NCBI RefSeq assembly: GCF_903893715.1
Contig: NZ_CAITNG010000135.1
Coordinates: forward strand, 1 to 62,643
Reading direction: 5' to 3'
Length of the DNA: 62,643 nt
Source of the DNA: an uncultured Mucilaginibacter sp.
GTDB taxonomy: Bacteria > Bacteroidota > Bacteroidia > Sphingobacteriales > Sphingobacteriaceae
Shown here: piece after piece, positions 26,790-36,960 of the stretch
How positions within the stretch are numbered: position 1 is the first letter of the stretch
Layout: each line of letters starts with the position of its first letter
Position numbers and translations under genes: made by a program
The notes under the pieces: generated by a model
Told to the model about the DNA's origin: nothing
Seen by the model: the letters and a program-made list of their open reading frames with translations, nothing else
The model's database searches: none

Positions 26790-27819
26790 TAAAAAATCGG
26801 CATTCAATTATTTAAATCCAAAAAATAAAGGATTAATACAGATTAAGACTATTGATTCAGCAGAGGGGCCTATAAAATTCATCCGATGGAATCCGACCAA
26901 AGGTGAGACTTCAGCTAATCGTAAAGTAGAATCTATTTCTACAGAAATGATTTGGCGTATCGCCAATGCGCCCACACCGAATCATCCCGTCAATATCGAC
27001 AGGATACTTGGTGCTTCATATAATACACGTAGTGTTTTTGAAGCCTTACTTGCGAATACAAGCCAATTTAATTTTTGCTATCCGGGGAGAATAGAGAGTA
27101 TGAACGGGGTATCAAAAGTCAAAAACGGACACAAGCACATAGTTTGGTCACCTGAAAACCCTCACACAAATGGTGTTACTAACAAAGTAAATACAAATAT
27201 TGTTATTTCTGAAGTTCCAACTTTGGAGGCTGTTTATGATTCTTTGGTATTACCAGAACCTAAAAGTTTATCTAAATTTAATATCGCCTTGGATCGCAGG
27301 CATGCTCAGATTCAAGTTGCGCTGTACTTTATAGGACATCAATTAAATTTTCGGACTTGGATTGCTCAAAACGATAAAGGCATTCAATATCAGAATAAAA
27401 AAATAGGTGAATTTGATGGAGTCATATCTTCTTTAAGAGATGAAAAATTAATGTCAGCTTATGAAGATGCGATAAAAGCAGCATTGCTGATTGATTGCAT
27501 ATGGTTCAAGAATGGCAAACTAATGCCTGCTGTAATGGAAGTTGAGCACTCAACTGGAGTTACAAGTGGATTGTCAAGAATGAAAAACTTCAAAGATAAA
27601 TTCCCACCATTTCCAACAAGGTATGTAATTGTAGCTCCGGACGAGGATAGAAGCAAAGTTATACATGAGGCCAATAAGCCTCAATTCCACGATTTGAAGA
27701 CACTCTTTTTTCCTTATTCAGCTGTTGAGGAATTATATGCACTTTGTCAAAAGAGAAAAATACGAGGTGTTACTGAAGATTTTTTAGATTGTTATATGGA
27801 GCCAGTTTTAAGTAATTAA
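26740..27819 (+). CDS. Outer type II restriction endonuclease
   Basis: 359 residues, ATG at 26740 inside the methyltransferase 3' end. A PD-(D/E)xK-like core is visible: RHAQIQVALYFIGHQLNFRTW, then D252 in LIDCIWF and E267-V-E269 in MEVEHSTGVTSG, followed by SRMKNFKD. This block recurs in type II nucleases. The N-terminal part (TEMIWRIANAP, GRIESMNGVSK) probably contributes DNA recognition. It appears intact, yet its methyltransferase partner is split. Either it is not expressed, its specificity is protected by another enzyme, or the split methylase works. The sequence is AT-rich, like the rest of the island. Confidence 0.8.
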   Translation: MEKLTASNLVAFINQLDKKSAFNYLNPKNKGLIQIKTIDSAEGPIKFIRWNPTKGETSANRKVESISTEMIWRIANAPTPNHPVNIDRILGASYNTRSVFEALLANTSQFNFCYPGRIESMNGVSKVKNGHKHIVWSPENPHTNGVTNKVNTNIVISEVPTLEAVYDSLVLPEPKSLSKFNIALDRRHAQIQVALYFIGHQLNFRTWIAQNDKGIQYQNKKIGEFDGVISSLRDEKLMSAYEDAIKAALLIDCIWFKNGKLMPAVMEVEHSTGVTSGLSRMKNFKDKFPPFPTRYVIVAPDEDRSKVIHEANKPQFHDLKTLFFPYSAVEELYALCQKRKIRGVTEDFLDCYMEPVLSN

Positions 27820-27835
27820 TACGGTTTAACCTCAC

Positions 27836-28603
27836 TCACAACACCTTCCCAATCGCCTCTCCCCAAAAATTCCCTAAAGCCACAGCCCCCTTTTCGTTCG
27901 GATGCAGGTAAAAGGTGCCGTCCTTGCCGTTTTCGGCCCAAAAATCGGTAAGGTAATTATTTTTAAAGTAGTCGTAGGCTTTAGTATCGCCTAAAAAAAC
28001 ATGGCCCTTGTTGGTTCTGCGGTATTGCTTAACTAATTTATCAATTTCGGGCAGGTAGGTAAGTATGCGGTCAAAACCTTGCTGGTTGTAGGCAGCACCG
28101 TTGTTATGCGTGTTCGGGCTATACCAAATAGGGTAGTTGATTACGACTTTACAGGCAGGGTAGGCCGCCAGCAAACTATCGGTAATGGTTTTCAGGTTGG
28201 CGCTGTAATCCTGTGGTTGCACCGGCGAGCCATGCGGACCGGTAATGGCGCTGTCGTTAGTACCCAACATAATGGAGAAGATAAGTTGAGCCTGCTTATC
28301 CGTATAAAAGGCATCGGCAGCAGCCCTTACTTTTGCAAATACGGTATGCGTGGCCGGTAAAAAATCCACGGTGGTGAAGCCGCTAACGCCCTGGTTGCTC
28401 ATTTGTACATTACTAAAACCTGCCTGCCTTAAATAAGCAACGGCGAAAACGGGAGGGGCTTGTGTAGCCGGGTCTTTAAATCGTGCGCCGTGCGTTATGC
28501 TGTCGCCAATAAAAACCAGATTAATATTTTGCTTTTGCTGAACCGAGAACGAGCAAAACAATAAAAGTAAACAAAAGGCAGTTAATTTCAGGTATCTCAT
28601 CAT
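27836..28603 (-). CDS. SGNH/GDSL family hydrolase
   Basis: 255 residues from ATG at 28603; a further in-frame start at 28630 would put basic residues ahead of the signal peptide. Signal sequence MMRYLKLTAFCLLLLFCSF. SGNH blocks: block I IGDSITHG (Ser nucleophile), block II Gly in GVSGFTTVD, block III GTNDS, and block V DGTFYLHPNEKG (Asp/His pair). Probably a periplasmic carbohydrate esterase or deacetylase. It is convergent with the restriction gene, 16 bp between stops, and marks where backbone sequence resumes. Confidence 0.9.
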   Translation of the reverse strand: MMRYLKLTAFCLLLLFCSFSVQQKQNINLVFIGDSITHGARFKDPATQAPPVFAVAYLRQAGFSNVQMSNQGVSGFTTVDFLPATHTVFAKVRAAADAFYTDKQAQLIFSIMLGTNDSAITGPHGSPVQPQDYSANLKTITDSLLAAYPACKVVINYPIWYSPNTHNNGAAYNQQGFDRILTYLPEIDKLVKQYRRTNKGHVFLGDTKAYDYFKNNYLTDFWAENGKDGTFYLHPNEKGAVALGNFWGEAIGKVL

Positions 28604-28809
28604 TTTTGGTTTATAAGGTGCTAATTTCAAAAAATCTTCTGTTAAACATAACTTTCAGTGCAATATTTACACTATTGAGTTGCATAACCAATGTGGTTTT
28701 AAGTGTATTGTAACAAAATAAGTACTTTTGCGTCAATCAATTGCGTATTTTTACGTATAGGTTTTTAAAATGTAATTATTACATTTGTACACCAAACCCC
28801 ACAATTAAA

Positions 28810-29405
28810 TTGGACATTGAGCAATTTATCTATAGCGGCGTATTAGAGGAGTATTGCCTCGGTATGCTAAACGACGAAGACGCCGCCTTCGTTGTGCAGA
28901 TGAGCATGCTCTACCCGCGGGTTAAAGAGGAGCTGACCAATATCGAATTTGCTTTCGAATATTTTGCCCAAGATAATGCGATCACCCCGAGCCCGCTGCT
29001 AAAAAAAAAATTTTAGACGCGATCGACCAAACCAATACCAAGGTGGCCCTCAACATCAATAATCTTCCCGAAATCAATAAAAATTCGGACGCCGACAGCT
29101 GGCTTACGTGCGTAAAACACCTCATACCTACTGATATTGAGGACTTTACATTGAAGCTGTTACGCAAATACCACGGTGTAACACAAATGCTGGTCATCTC
29201 CAAAATCGATGTACCCGATGAATCGCATGAAGATGTATTGGAAAGCCTGTTGATATTAAAAGGATCATGCCGCTGCACCATTGGCGGCAAGGCCGTTGTT
29301 CTAAAAGAAGGTGATTATATCGATATCCCCCTACACGTACAACATAACGTAAAAGTGCTGACGCCCTATGTGGTGGCCATTTTGCAGCACAAGGCCGTAG
29401 CCTAA
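28810..29405 (+). pseudogene. Anti-sigma factor with cupin (ChrR-like) domain, split at an A10 tract
   Basis: The first frame begins at TTG 28810 (LDIEQFIYSGVLEEYCLGML), a zinc-type anti-sigma N-terminus as in ChrR-like proteins, and stops right after CTA-A9-TTT-TAG. One base back it continues as ILDAIDQTNTKVALNINN and then a cupin domain (LESLLILKGSCRCTIGG, GDYIDIPLHVQHNV) to 29405. Total with one added base is 198 residues. The A10 run (29001-29010) is a classic slippage site, so the fused protein might be made by -1 frameshifting or transcriptional slippage. It may equally be a mutation or a base-calling error. The TTG start is an inference. It would bind an ECF sigma factor, which is not in this window. 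Confidence 0.75.
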
Positions 29406-31051
29406 TCTTTGTGCGCTAATATTTCGTTCGCCCGTTCCAGTGCTTTTTCATAACTGTCTGTAACGTTAGCCTTGCCTATCCGGAACATCAAACGCGCTTT
29501 TTTTAGCTCTTCTATCACCTGTTCGCTGTTTACTTCGGCCAAAATCAATTTGGTGCCCTTGCTTTGCACGTCTTTGTTCACTTCTTTCAGTGTCCTGATG
29601 CCCGTGGCGTCGATAATCGGCACATGCCGCATCCTGATGATGAGTATACGGGCAGGTTTCTCGATTATCTTCATGGCATCTTTAAACTTATAAGCCACCC
29701 CAAAAAATAACGGTCCGTTTATTTCAAAAACATCCACACCTTCGGGCAAATCGACAGGGCCGCTCAATACATCGCTTTCGCTGTCATACTTGTATATCGC
29801 GTGTTCCACCGAACTGGTTTTCATCATCCTGCGCATAAATAAAAATGCCGCCAGTATCATCCCTATTTCTATCGCTACCGTCAGGTCAACAAAAACAGTC
29901 AGCAAAAAAGTCGACACCAAAACGGCCGCGTCGCTTCTGGAACCTTTAGCCACATTGATAAAGCTTTCCATTTCGCTCATGTTCCAGGCTACAATCACCA
30001 GTATGCCGCCCAAGGTTGCCATCGGGATAAGCGCTGCCCATTTCCCCACAAAAAGCATAATGACCAACAAAGTGAGCGCATGCACAATCCCCGCAACAGG
30101 TGTGCGCCCGCCGTTTTTGATATTGGTAGCTGTACGCGCTATGGCACCCGTTGCCGGGATGCCGCCAAACAGTGAGGAACAGATATTGGCAAAGCCTTGC
30201 GCGATGAGTTCGGTATTGGAGCGGTGGCTGCCGCCGATCATGCCATCGGCCACCACGGCTGATAATAACGACTCCACACTGCCCAAAAGTGCGATGGTAA
30301 ACGCCGGCCTGATGAGTTGCTGTATAACCGAAAGGCTTACGCCCGGCATAACGGGGTGCGGCAACGAAGAGGGTATAGCGCCAAAGCGGCTGCCGATGGT
30401 TTCGACAGGTAGTTTAAAGAAATGCACCACCAGCGTGGTGATCACAATGGCGATGAGCGAGCCCGGCACCTTATGCGTTACTTTTGGCCATAACAAGATC
30501 ACCAACACGGTAAAAGCCCCAATTGCCACAGCGTATATGTTCACAAACGAAATATGTTCGGCGTAAGCGAGCCATTTGCTGATAAAATCAGCCGGTACGG
30601 CACCCATTTTCAGACCAAAAAAGTCCTTCATTTCCGATGAGAAGATGATCACCGCGATACCCGTCGTAAAACCGATGATCAAAGGGTAGGGGATGTATTT
30701 AATGGCGCTGCCAAATTTTGCCAGGCCCATAATAATGAGCAATATTCCGGCAATAAAAGTGGCCATGATTAAACCGTTGACACCAAATTGCTGTACAATG
30801 CCATACACCACTACAATAAAAGCACCGGTAGGCCCGCCTATCTGCACGCGGCTGCCGCCCAATGCCGAAATAACAAAACCCGCGATGATGGCTGTAAAAA
30901 TACCCTTTTCGGGAGATACGCCCGAGGCGATGGCAAAGGCGATGGCCAATGGCAAGGCCACGATCCCAACAATAACCCCGGCCACCAGATCTTTAAAAAA
31001 CTGCGCCCTATTGTAGTTTTTTAGGGTGTCTATTAGTTTGGGCTTAAACAT
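29402..31051 (-). CDS. SulP family anion transporter with STAS domain
   Basis: 549 residues from ATG at 31051; ten residues upstream in the frame are not needed. About 11 membrane segments with the SulP signature in AGVIVGIVALPLAIAFAIASG near the start and GGSRVQIGGPTGAFIVVVYG; a C-terminal STAS domain (about 435-545) with MRHVPIIDATGIRTLKE. Inner-membrane carrier for sulfate, bicarbonate or another anion. Its position beside the sulfur amino acid genes makes sulfate plausible, but it is not in their operon and lacks the riboswitch. Its 3' end overlaps the cupin gene by 4 bp. Confidence 0.9.
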   Translation of the reverse strand: MFKPKLIDTLKNYNRAQFFKDLVAGVIVGIVALPLAIAFAIASGVSPEKGIFTAIIAGFVISALGGSRVQIGGPTGAFIVVVYGIVQQFGVNGLIMATFIAGILLIIMGLAKFGSAIKYIPYPLIIGFTTGIAVIIFSSEMKDFFGLKMGAVPADFISKWLAYAEHISFVNIYAVAIGAFTVLVILLWPKVTHKVPGSLIAIVITTLVVHFFKLPVETIGSRFGAIPSSLPHPVMPGVSLSVIQQLIRPAFTIALLGSVESLLSAVVADGMIGGSHRSNTELIAQGFANICSSLFGGIPATGAIARTATNIKNGGRTPVAGIVHALTLLVIMLFVGKWAALIPMATLGGILVIVAWNMSEMESFINVAKGSRSDAAVLVSTFLLTVFVDLTVAIEIGMILAAFLFMRRMMKTSSVEHAIYKYDSESDVLSGPVDLPEGVDVFEINGPLFFGVAYKFKDAMKIIEKPARILIIRMRHVPIIDATGIRTLKEVNKDVQSKGTKLILAEVNSEQVIEELKKARLMFRIGKANVTDSYEKALERANEILAHKD

Positions 31052-31111
31052 TTGCAAAGATAAACTATTGCAAAACCCCAAAATGTGATATTGGTCACAT
31101 CCTTTAATGAT

Positions 31112-31145
31112 ACAAAAAAAGAGGGCCCGATGAAGGCCCCCTTTC
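31112..31145 (-). terminator. Intrinsic terminator of the metY-metX-hom operon
   Basis: On the minus strand AAAGGGGGCC pairs with GGCCCTCTTT and a T run follows. It ends the operon after hom. Confidence 0.8.
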
Positions 31146-31193
31146 CGTAACTAAAGAAATCTACTAAAAAACTTTAGCCAACCGCGTTTGCTG

Positions 31194-32399
31194 CTATGTC
31201 AACTTCACATCAACCAACTGACCAGCAAAAGCTACAAACGCGTTACTGGCTGATATACGGTGTTGGTTGGCAATCAGATGTTGCAATTTCACTTTTCCGA
31301 TCACATATTTAAAATTGCCCGAAAAATAGCGCTCCTGTATCTCGTCAAAGCCTAAAGCCTCAACCAGAGCCTCTTCATCATAACGCAGGTAAATGCTCAG
31401 TTCAATATCGTTTGTAAACTTCAGTTCCTTTTTGCCATGCGCTTTCTTGTACTCGTACTGGTAATCGTAACGCAGCGCCGCAATGTCCGACAGTACCGCC
31501 GAACCCGTTGGGTGCCCGCCTGCGCCTTTCCCAAAAAAGAATTGCTGATCGGCAAAAGCAGCCTGCACCACTACGCCATTGTATTCATTGTCAACATTGT
31601 ACAAAAATTCGTTTTGACCAACCAGTTTCGGCATCACGAACATCGCCAAATGCTTGTCGTCCAGCTCCTTGGCAACGGGCACTAATTTTATCTTTACGCC
31701 TTTTTCTTTAGCGTACTGCAACTCGTATGGCGACAGGTTTTGTATGCCGATATTCAATACCTCTTCGGGCGTTACAATCACCCCGTATGCATGCGCTACC
31801 GCTATGATGAGTTTATGCTTGGCATCATAACCGCCAACGTCCATGGTAGGGTCGGTTTCGGCAAAGCCGAGGTCTTGCGCCTGTTTTAAAGCCTTATCAT
31901 AATCCAAACCCTCGTTGTATACTTTCGAGAGGATGTAATTGGATGAACCGTTAAATATCCCGCTGATGGAGTGAAGCAACTCATTGTCGTAATACTCCTC
32001 CAAATTACGGATGATAGGGATACTGCCGCAAACACTACCTTCGTATAATAAGGAAGTACCATGTTCTTTTTGGAGTTGTATCAGTTCTGCCAAATTCTCG
32101 GCTATCATTTTTTTACTGGCCGAAACCACGTTCTTGCCCGATGACAATGCTTTTTTTACGATTTGGAAGGCCGCCTCGCTATCGTTTATCATTTCAACCA
32201 CCGTATTGATTTCCGGGTCGTCCAAAACAATGTCTCTGTCGGTAGTAAATAAACTCTGCGGTAGTGTCCTTTTCTTGGTGGGGTCTTTAATGACAAACTT
32301 TACGATCTCCAGGTTCAGGTTTTTGGTAATGATGATATCGTGCAGTCCTTGTCCAACCACGCCAAAACCAAATATCCCGATTTTTAATTTCTTGCTCAT
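31194..32399 (-). CDS. hom: Homoserine dehydrogenase
   Basis: 401 residues. Rossmann GIFGFGVVGQGL at the N-terminus (NADP binding), catalytic-domain motifs VCGSIPIIRNLEEYY, GIFNGSSNYIL and GFAETDPTMDVGGYDAKHK, and a partial C-terminal regulatory tail. It reduces aspartate semialdehyde to homoserine, feeding MetX just upstream. It starts 3 bp after metX, the third gene of the metY-metX-hom transcript. The layout routes homoserine to methionine or cystathionine rather than to threonine. Confidence 0.95.
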   Translation of the reverse strand: MSKKLKIGIFGFGVVGQGLHDIIITKNLNLEIVKFVIKDPTKKRTLPQSLFTTDRDIVLDDPEINTVVEMINDSEAAFQIVKKALSSGKNVVSASKKMIAENLAELIQLQKEHGTSLLYEGSVCGSIPIIRNLEEYYDNELLHSISGIFNGSSNYILSKVYNEGLDYDKALKQAQDLGFAETDPTMDVGGYDAKHKLIIAVAHAYGVIVTPEEVLNIGIQNLSPYELQYAKEKGVKIKLVPVAKELDDKHLAMFVMPKLVGQNEFLYNVDNEYNGVVVQAAFADQQFFFGKGAGGHPTGSAVLSDIAALRYDYQYEYKKAHGKKELKFTNDIELSIYLRYDEEALVEALGFDEIQERYFSGNFKYVIGKVKLQHLIANQHRISASNAFVAFAGQLVDVKLT

Positions 32400-32402
32400 T
32401 TA

Positions 32403-33452
32403 TTATGCGGTATGCAATTTTACAATTTTACCGTTGGCACCGCTCAAAAAAGCGGCAACGGTTTTAGTCAATATTTCAGTTTCTATTAAAAAGCTGTCGT
32501 GCCCGTAAATTGAATCAAATTCAACATACGTTGCGCCTTCGATGTGTTTTGCCAGGTAATGCTGCTCAACAACGGGGTACAAAATATCCGACGATATACC
32601 AATAACCAGCGTTTTTGCCTTAACAAGAGCTAAAGCGGCTTCTACGCTTTCGCGGCCACGGCCTACATTGTGCGAGTCCATCGCTTTGCTCAAATACCAG
32701 TAACTATAGGCGTTAAACCTTTTCACCAGTTTATCGCCTTGGTAACTTTGGTACGATGATGCCTTGTATTCGTCCAACAGGTCATCATTATTGTCTTGCT
32801 GGGTAACGTTATAAGTTTGATAGCCACGGTAGGATAGGAGTGCAATGCTTCGTGCCGCTTTTAGGCCATTAGCGCCGCCATTGGGCGTATTATTATAAAA
32901 GGTAGGGTCGGCAGCAATCGAAAGCCTTTGCGACTCGTTAAACGCTATCAACCAGGGTGAACTCTTGGCATTGGTAGCAATGAGTATGGCATGGTTAATC
33001 CGTTCAGGTTGGCTAATGCTCCATTCCAAAGCTTGTTGCCCGCCAAGCGAACCACCAATAATAACTTTTATTTGCTCGATGCCTAAATGGTCGGCCAATA
33101 ACTGATGCGCTTTTACAATATCGCGGATGCTGCACTGCGGGAAATCAAGATAATAAGGTTCGCCTATCGCCGGATTGGTGCTCAATGGATGGGTACTGCC
33201 ATAAGCCGATGTCAGCACATTGGCGCAAACAATAAAATGCTCCTCTTCATTAAAATAACATTCCTCGCCAAACAAACCCGACCACCAGTCCAGCACGTCC
33301 GAGTTGGCGGTCAATGCATGGCACACCCATATCACATTGTTTTTATGGGCATTCAGTTTACCAAAAGTGTGGTACGCCACCTCAATACCCGGCAAATGCT
33401 TGCCCGATTCCAGTTGAAAATCTTTTTTGTACTTAAATTTGTTTACGCTCAT
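32403..33452 (-). CDS. metX: Homoserine O-acetyltransferase
   Basis: 349 residues. Alpha/beta hydrolase fold with the nucleophile motif GGSLGGQQALEW (Ser near residue 134) and late Asp and His (about 301 and 333, GHDSFLIE). The YHTFGKLNAHKNNVIWVCHA start is typical for MetX. Transfers acetyl from acetyl-CoA to homoserine, making the substrate of MetY. It sits between metY and hom; a MetW partner is not present. ATG at 33452. Confidence 0.95.
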   Translation of the reverse strand: MSVNKFKYKKDFQLESGKHLPGIEVAYHTFGKLNAHKNNVIWVCHALTANSDVLDWWSGLFGEECYFNEEEHFIVCANVLTSAYGSTHPLSTNPAIGEPYYLDFPQCSIRDIVKAHQLLADHLGIEQIKVIIGGSLGGQQALEWSISQPERINHAILIATNAKSSPWLIAFNESQRLSIAADPTFYNNTPNGGANGLKAARSIALLSYRGYQTYNVTQQDNNDDLLDEYKASSYQSYQGDKLVKRFNAYSYWYLSKAMDSHNVGRGRESVEAALALVKAKTLVIGISSDILYPVVEQHYLAKHIEGATYVEFDSIYGHDSFLIETEILTKTVAAFLSGANGKIVKLHTA

Positions 33453-33498
33453 CTGTAAAATTCGCCTCTCCCGTAAACAGGAGAGGCTTTATAGTTTT

Positions 33499-34830
<1,332 letters not shown>

Positions 34831-34940
34831 TTAAGTTTTTAGAAATTGAATTTTTTAATCTGGACAGGTGTGTGTTCTTTTCGGGACTTACAGCCCCATT
34901 TTGTTGTTGATATTACTTAGCACGCTAAATAAACTTGCCT

Positions 34941-35063
34941 TTAGCAACAAATACAGCAACAACACATTTGCATTCGGCTATTTGGGGAATAAGCGTATGC
35001 AGGAACCTGGCGGAAATTTTTCCGGGAATTAAATTTTTCTAAAAATTGAAACAGCATTTTCAT
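34941..35063 (-). CDS. Leader peptide ending in a cysteine run
   Basis: The frame from ATG 35063 is open for 40 codons and ends MQMCCCCICC before TAA at 34941-34943; a shorter version starts at ATG 34973 (10 residues). The codons are TGT TGT TGC TGT ATT TGT TGC, so six of the last seven are Cys. It begins 9 nt after the riboswitch and ends 122 nt before metY. This is what a cysteine-responsive attenuation or translation-arrest leader looks like. Function is inferred from the sequence alone. Confidence 0.6.
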   Translation of the reverse strand: MKMLFQFLEKFNSRKNFRQVPAYAYSPNSRMQMCCCCICC

Positions 35064-35071
35064 GGTTATTC

Positions 35072-35182
35072 ATTTATATCCCCCGGTAATCCATTCACCG
35101 GGCCAGGATTTGGCACCTTCTCCGGTTAAGGAGGGTTGCCAGTGGGTTAATGAGCCTGATCTCTCGCCACTTCTTTATAAAT
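35072..35182 (-). ncRNA. SAM-I (S-box) riboswitch
   Basis: On the minus strand ATTTATAAAGAAGTGGCGAG, then GATCAGGC, ACCCACTGGCAACC, AAGGTGCCAAATCCTGG, closed by GATATAAAT. P1 pairs ATTTATA (35176-35182) with TATAAAT (35072-35078). The GGCAACC...GGTGCCAAATCC core is diagnostic of the class I SAM aptamer. It lies upstream of metY. A clear terminator hairpin just after the aptamer was not seen, so control may be at translation or through the leader frame. Confidence 0.88.
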
Positions 35183-35282
35183 CAAACCTTGTTGAGGGGA
35201 TTGATCTTGGTAATTGCTACCAAATAATGTTCCAAATATAGGGTACCTAAAACCATTATTCAAAACTATATTTGGAATAAAT

Positions 35283-36404
35283 TTACAATGTATTGATAGC
35301 CAATGAAATATCTTCTATCAAATCCTCAATATTTTCCAATCCTACCGATACCCGGAGCAGGTTTTTTGGCGTTTTACTGTCCGGCCCTTCTACCGAGTAG
35401 CGGTGCTCTATCAAACTTTCCACACCACCTAAACTGGTGGCCTGGGTAAACAGCTTAAGCGCGTTGATGACCTTTTTAGCATCATCAGCATCACCTTTTA
35501 CACAAAAGGACAACATACCGCCAAAACTCAGCATTTGATGTTTAGCGATGTCGTATTGCGGGTGCGAATACAGGCCGGGGTACAATACCCTTTCAACCTG
35601 GGGCTGTGCCTCTAAGTATTGAGCTAACAACAAAGCGTTGCTCACATGGCCACGCATACGGTAGGGCAGGGTTTTGATGCTCCGCACTAACATATAACAA
35701 TCGTGCGGCGAGGGGATGGCACCGCCATATTCCTGTACCTGGCGTATCTTTTGCCACCATTCATCTTTTTCTTTGCATATCAGTGCGCCGCCCATCACAT
35801 CGCTGTGCCCGCCAAGGTATTTGGTGGTCGAGTGCATCACCAAATCGGCGCCTAAGCTCAAAGGTTGCTGACAAATGGGTGTGGCAAAAGTATTATCAAC
35901 CACCACTTTGATCTTTCTCTTTTTTGCGATGTCCGCTACATTTTTTATATCGGTAACTTTTAACAGCGGGTTCGATGGTGTTTCCAGCCATATCAACGCC
36001 GTATGCGGGTTGATATAATCGTCCAAAATGGCCAAATCGTTCACATCGATAAAATCGAAGGTCAAAATATCCGCGAACAGGTTTCTAAGCTGGTTGCGCA
36101 GGCCGTGGTACATATCATCGGGCGCTATCACATGGCTGCCCGGTTTCAGCGATTGGAAAACCGCCATCCCCGCCGCGTTGCCTGATGAGAAGGCCGTGGC
36201 ATCGGCGCCACCTTCCAGCTTAGTCAAAACATTTTCGAGCGCGGTACGGTTCGGGTTGCTGGAGCGACTGTAAATATACCCGCTGGCATAACCGCCATCT
36301 TCGGCGCGTTTAAAGGTGGTCGAGGTAACAAGAGGCTGGACAACCGCGCCCGATGAGTCATTGTTCATGTTCCCGGCGTGTACAGCAATTGTTTCAATTT
36401 TCAT
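35283..36404 (-). CDS. Trans-sulfuration PLP enzyme (cystathionine gamma-synthase/lyase type)
   Basis: 373 residues, same fold family as MetY but shorter. N-terminus METIAVHAGNM-like (KIETIAVHAGNMNNDSSGAV), SGYIYSRSSNPNRTALE, and the PLP lysine in MHSTTKYLGGHSDVMGG. The class (gamma-synthase, beta-lyase or gamma-lyase) cannot be decided by eye. It would act on cystathionine, or on homocysteine or methionine. It lies upstream of the S-box leader, so it is not controlled by that aptamer, and 17 bp after the ParE-type toxin gene. Confidence 0.88.
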   Translation of the reverse strand: MKIETIAVHAGNMNNDSSGAVVQPLVTSTTFKRAEDGGYASGYIYSRSSNPNRTALENVLTKLEGGADATAFSSGNAAGMAVFQSLKPGSHVIAPDDMYHGLRNQLRNLFADILTFDFIDVNDLAILDDYINPHTALIWLETPSNPLLKVTDIKNVADIAKKRKIKVVVDNTFATPICQQPLSLGADLVMHSTTKYLGGHSDVMGGALICKEKDEWWQKIRQVQEYGGAIPSPHDCYMLVRSIKTLPYRMRGHVSNALLLAQYLEAQPQVERVLYPGLYSHPQYDIAKHQMLSFGGMLSFCVKGDADDAKKVINALKLFTQATSLGGVESLIEHRYSVEGPDSKTPKNLLRVSVGLENIEDLIEDISLAINTL

Positions 36405-36421
36405 AGAGTAAGATGTAAGGA

Positions 36422-36721
36422 TTACCTGTTCGAATAATCCATTGGTTTTCTATATGCATTTACCACAGCAAGAATAACAATCTGTTTGTTATCATTATCA
36501 ATAAAATAATGAATTTTATAAGGAAACTGCTTAAGCATTAAAGTTCTTACTTCCCGATACTTTATTTGAAAGCCAACTGGGGTACGTTCTATATGGGTAA
36601 CGGCTTGTTTAAATCTGAAGACGAATTGCTTGGCAAGTTTTGGTGAAATGGCTTTGTAATACACGACAGCATCGTCAATGTCCCAAAATACCTTCGGCTT
36701 GTGTACAATGCTATAGTTCAC
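36422..36721 (-). CDS. ParE/RelE-type toxin
   Basis: 99 residues. The C-terminal half (VRTLMLKQFPYKIHYFIDND, VILAVVNAYRKP) shows the RelE/ParE beta-sheet with Arg and Tyr; the N-terminal helix pair carries KVFWDIDDAVVYYKAIS. The start codon overlaps the antitoxin stop by 4 bp (antitoxin first, toxin second). It probably cleaves mRNA or inhibits gyrase. The pair sits directly upstream of the trans-sulfuration gene in the same direction, an unexpected insertion point. Confidence 0.82.
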   Translation of the reverse strand: MNYSIVHKPKVFWDIDDAVVYYKAISPKLAKQFVFRFKQAVTHIERTPVGFQIKYREVRTLMLKQFPYKIHYFIDNDNKQIVILAVVNAYRKPMDYSNR

Positions 36722-36960
36722 AAAGTTTTCTCAATATCCCTAATGGTTTCATGAATATCACGCACATCGGTGGGGTTTTCAAAGTAATCCTTTAAACGCT
36801 CATCTATAAGCTTTTTTTCCCAATCACTTAACTCATCTGGTTGATTTGCTTCTTCTATGTCTAAATCAGCATACTTATCTTTCAACGACTGCCATTCTTC
36901 TATCGGGATAAACACCCCGGTAGTGTTACCCTTATTATCATGAATAAACTGAAGGTTCAT
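36718..36960 (-). CDS. Antitoxin of the ParE-type pair
   Basis: 80 residues, acidic with a helical C-terminus. MNLQFIHDNKGNTTGVFIPI then EEWQSLKDKYADLDI and a long acidic tail (DYFENPTDVRDIHETIRDI). This matches the small antitoxins that precede RelE/ParE toxins in Bacteroidota, with a beta-strand start reminiscent of PHD-like folds. It would bind the toxin and its own promoter. Immediately upstream is an AT-rich gap with no further gene. Confidence 0.75.
   Translation of the reverse strand: MNLQFIHDNKGNTTGVFIPIEEWQSLKDKYADLDIEEANQPDELSDWEKKLIDERLKDYFENPTDVRDIHETIRDIEKTL

Noticed and set aside
28741..28809. N-terminal extension of the anti-sigma frame
   Set aside because: It overlaps a likely promoter -7 box (TACATTTG at 28780-28787), and the residues lack similarity; TTG at 28810 gives the family-like start LDIEQFIYSG.
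29790..30566. 258-residue plus-strand frame
   Set aside because: It is fully antisense to the SulP transporter membrane segments, a common artefact.
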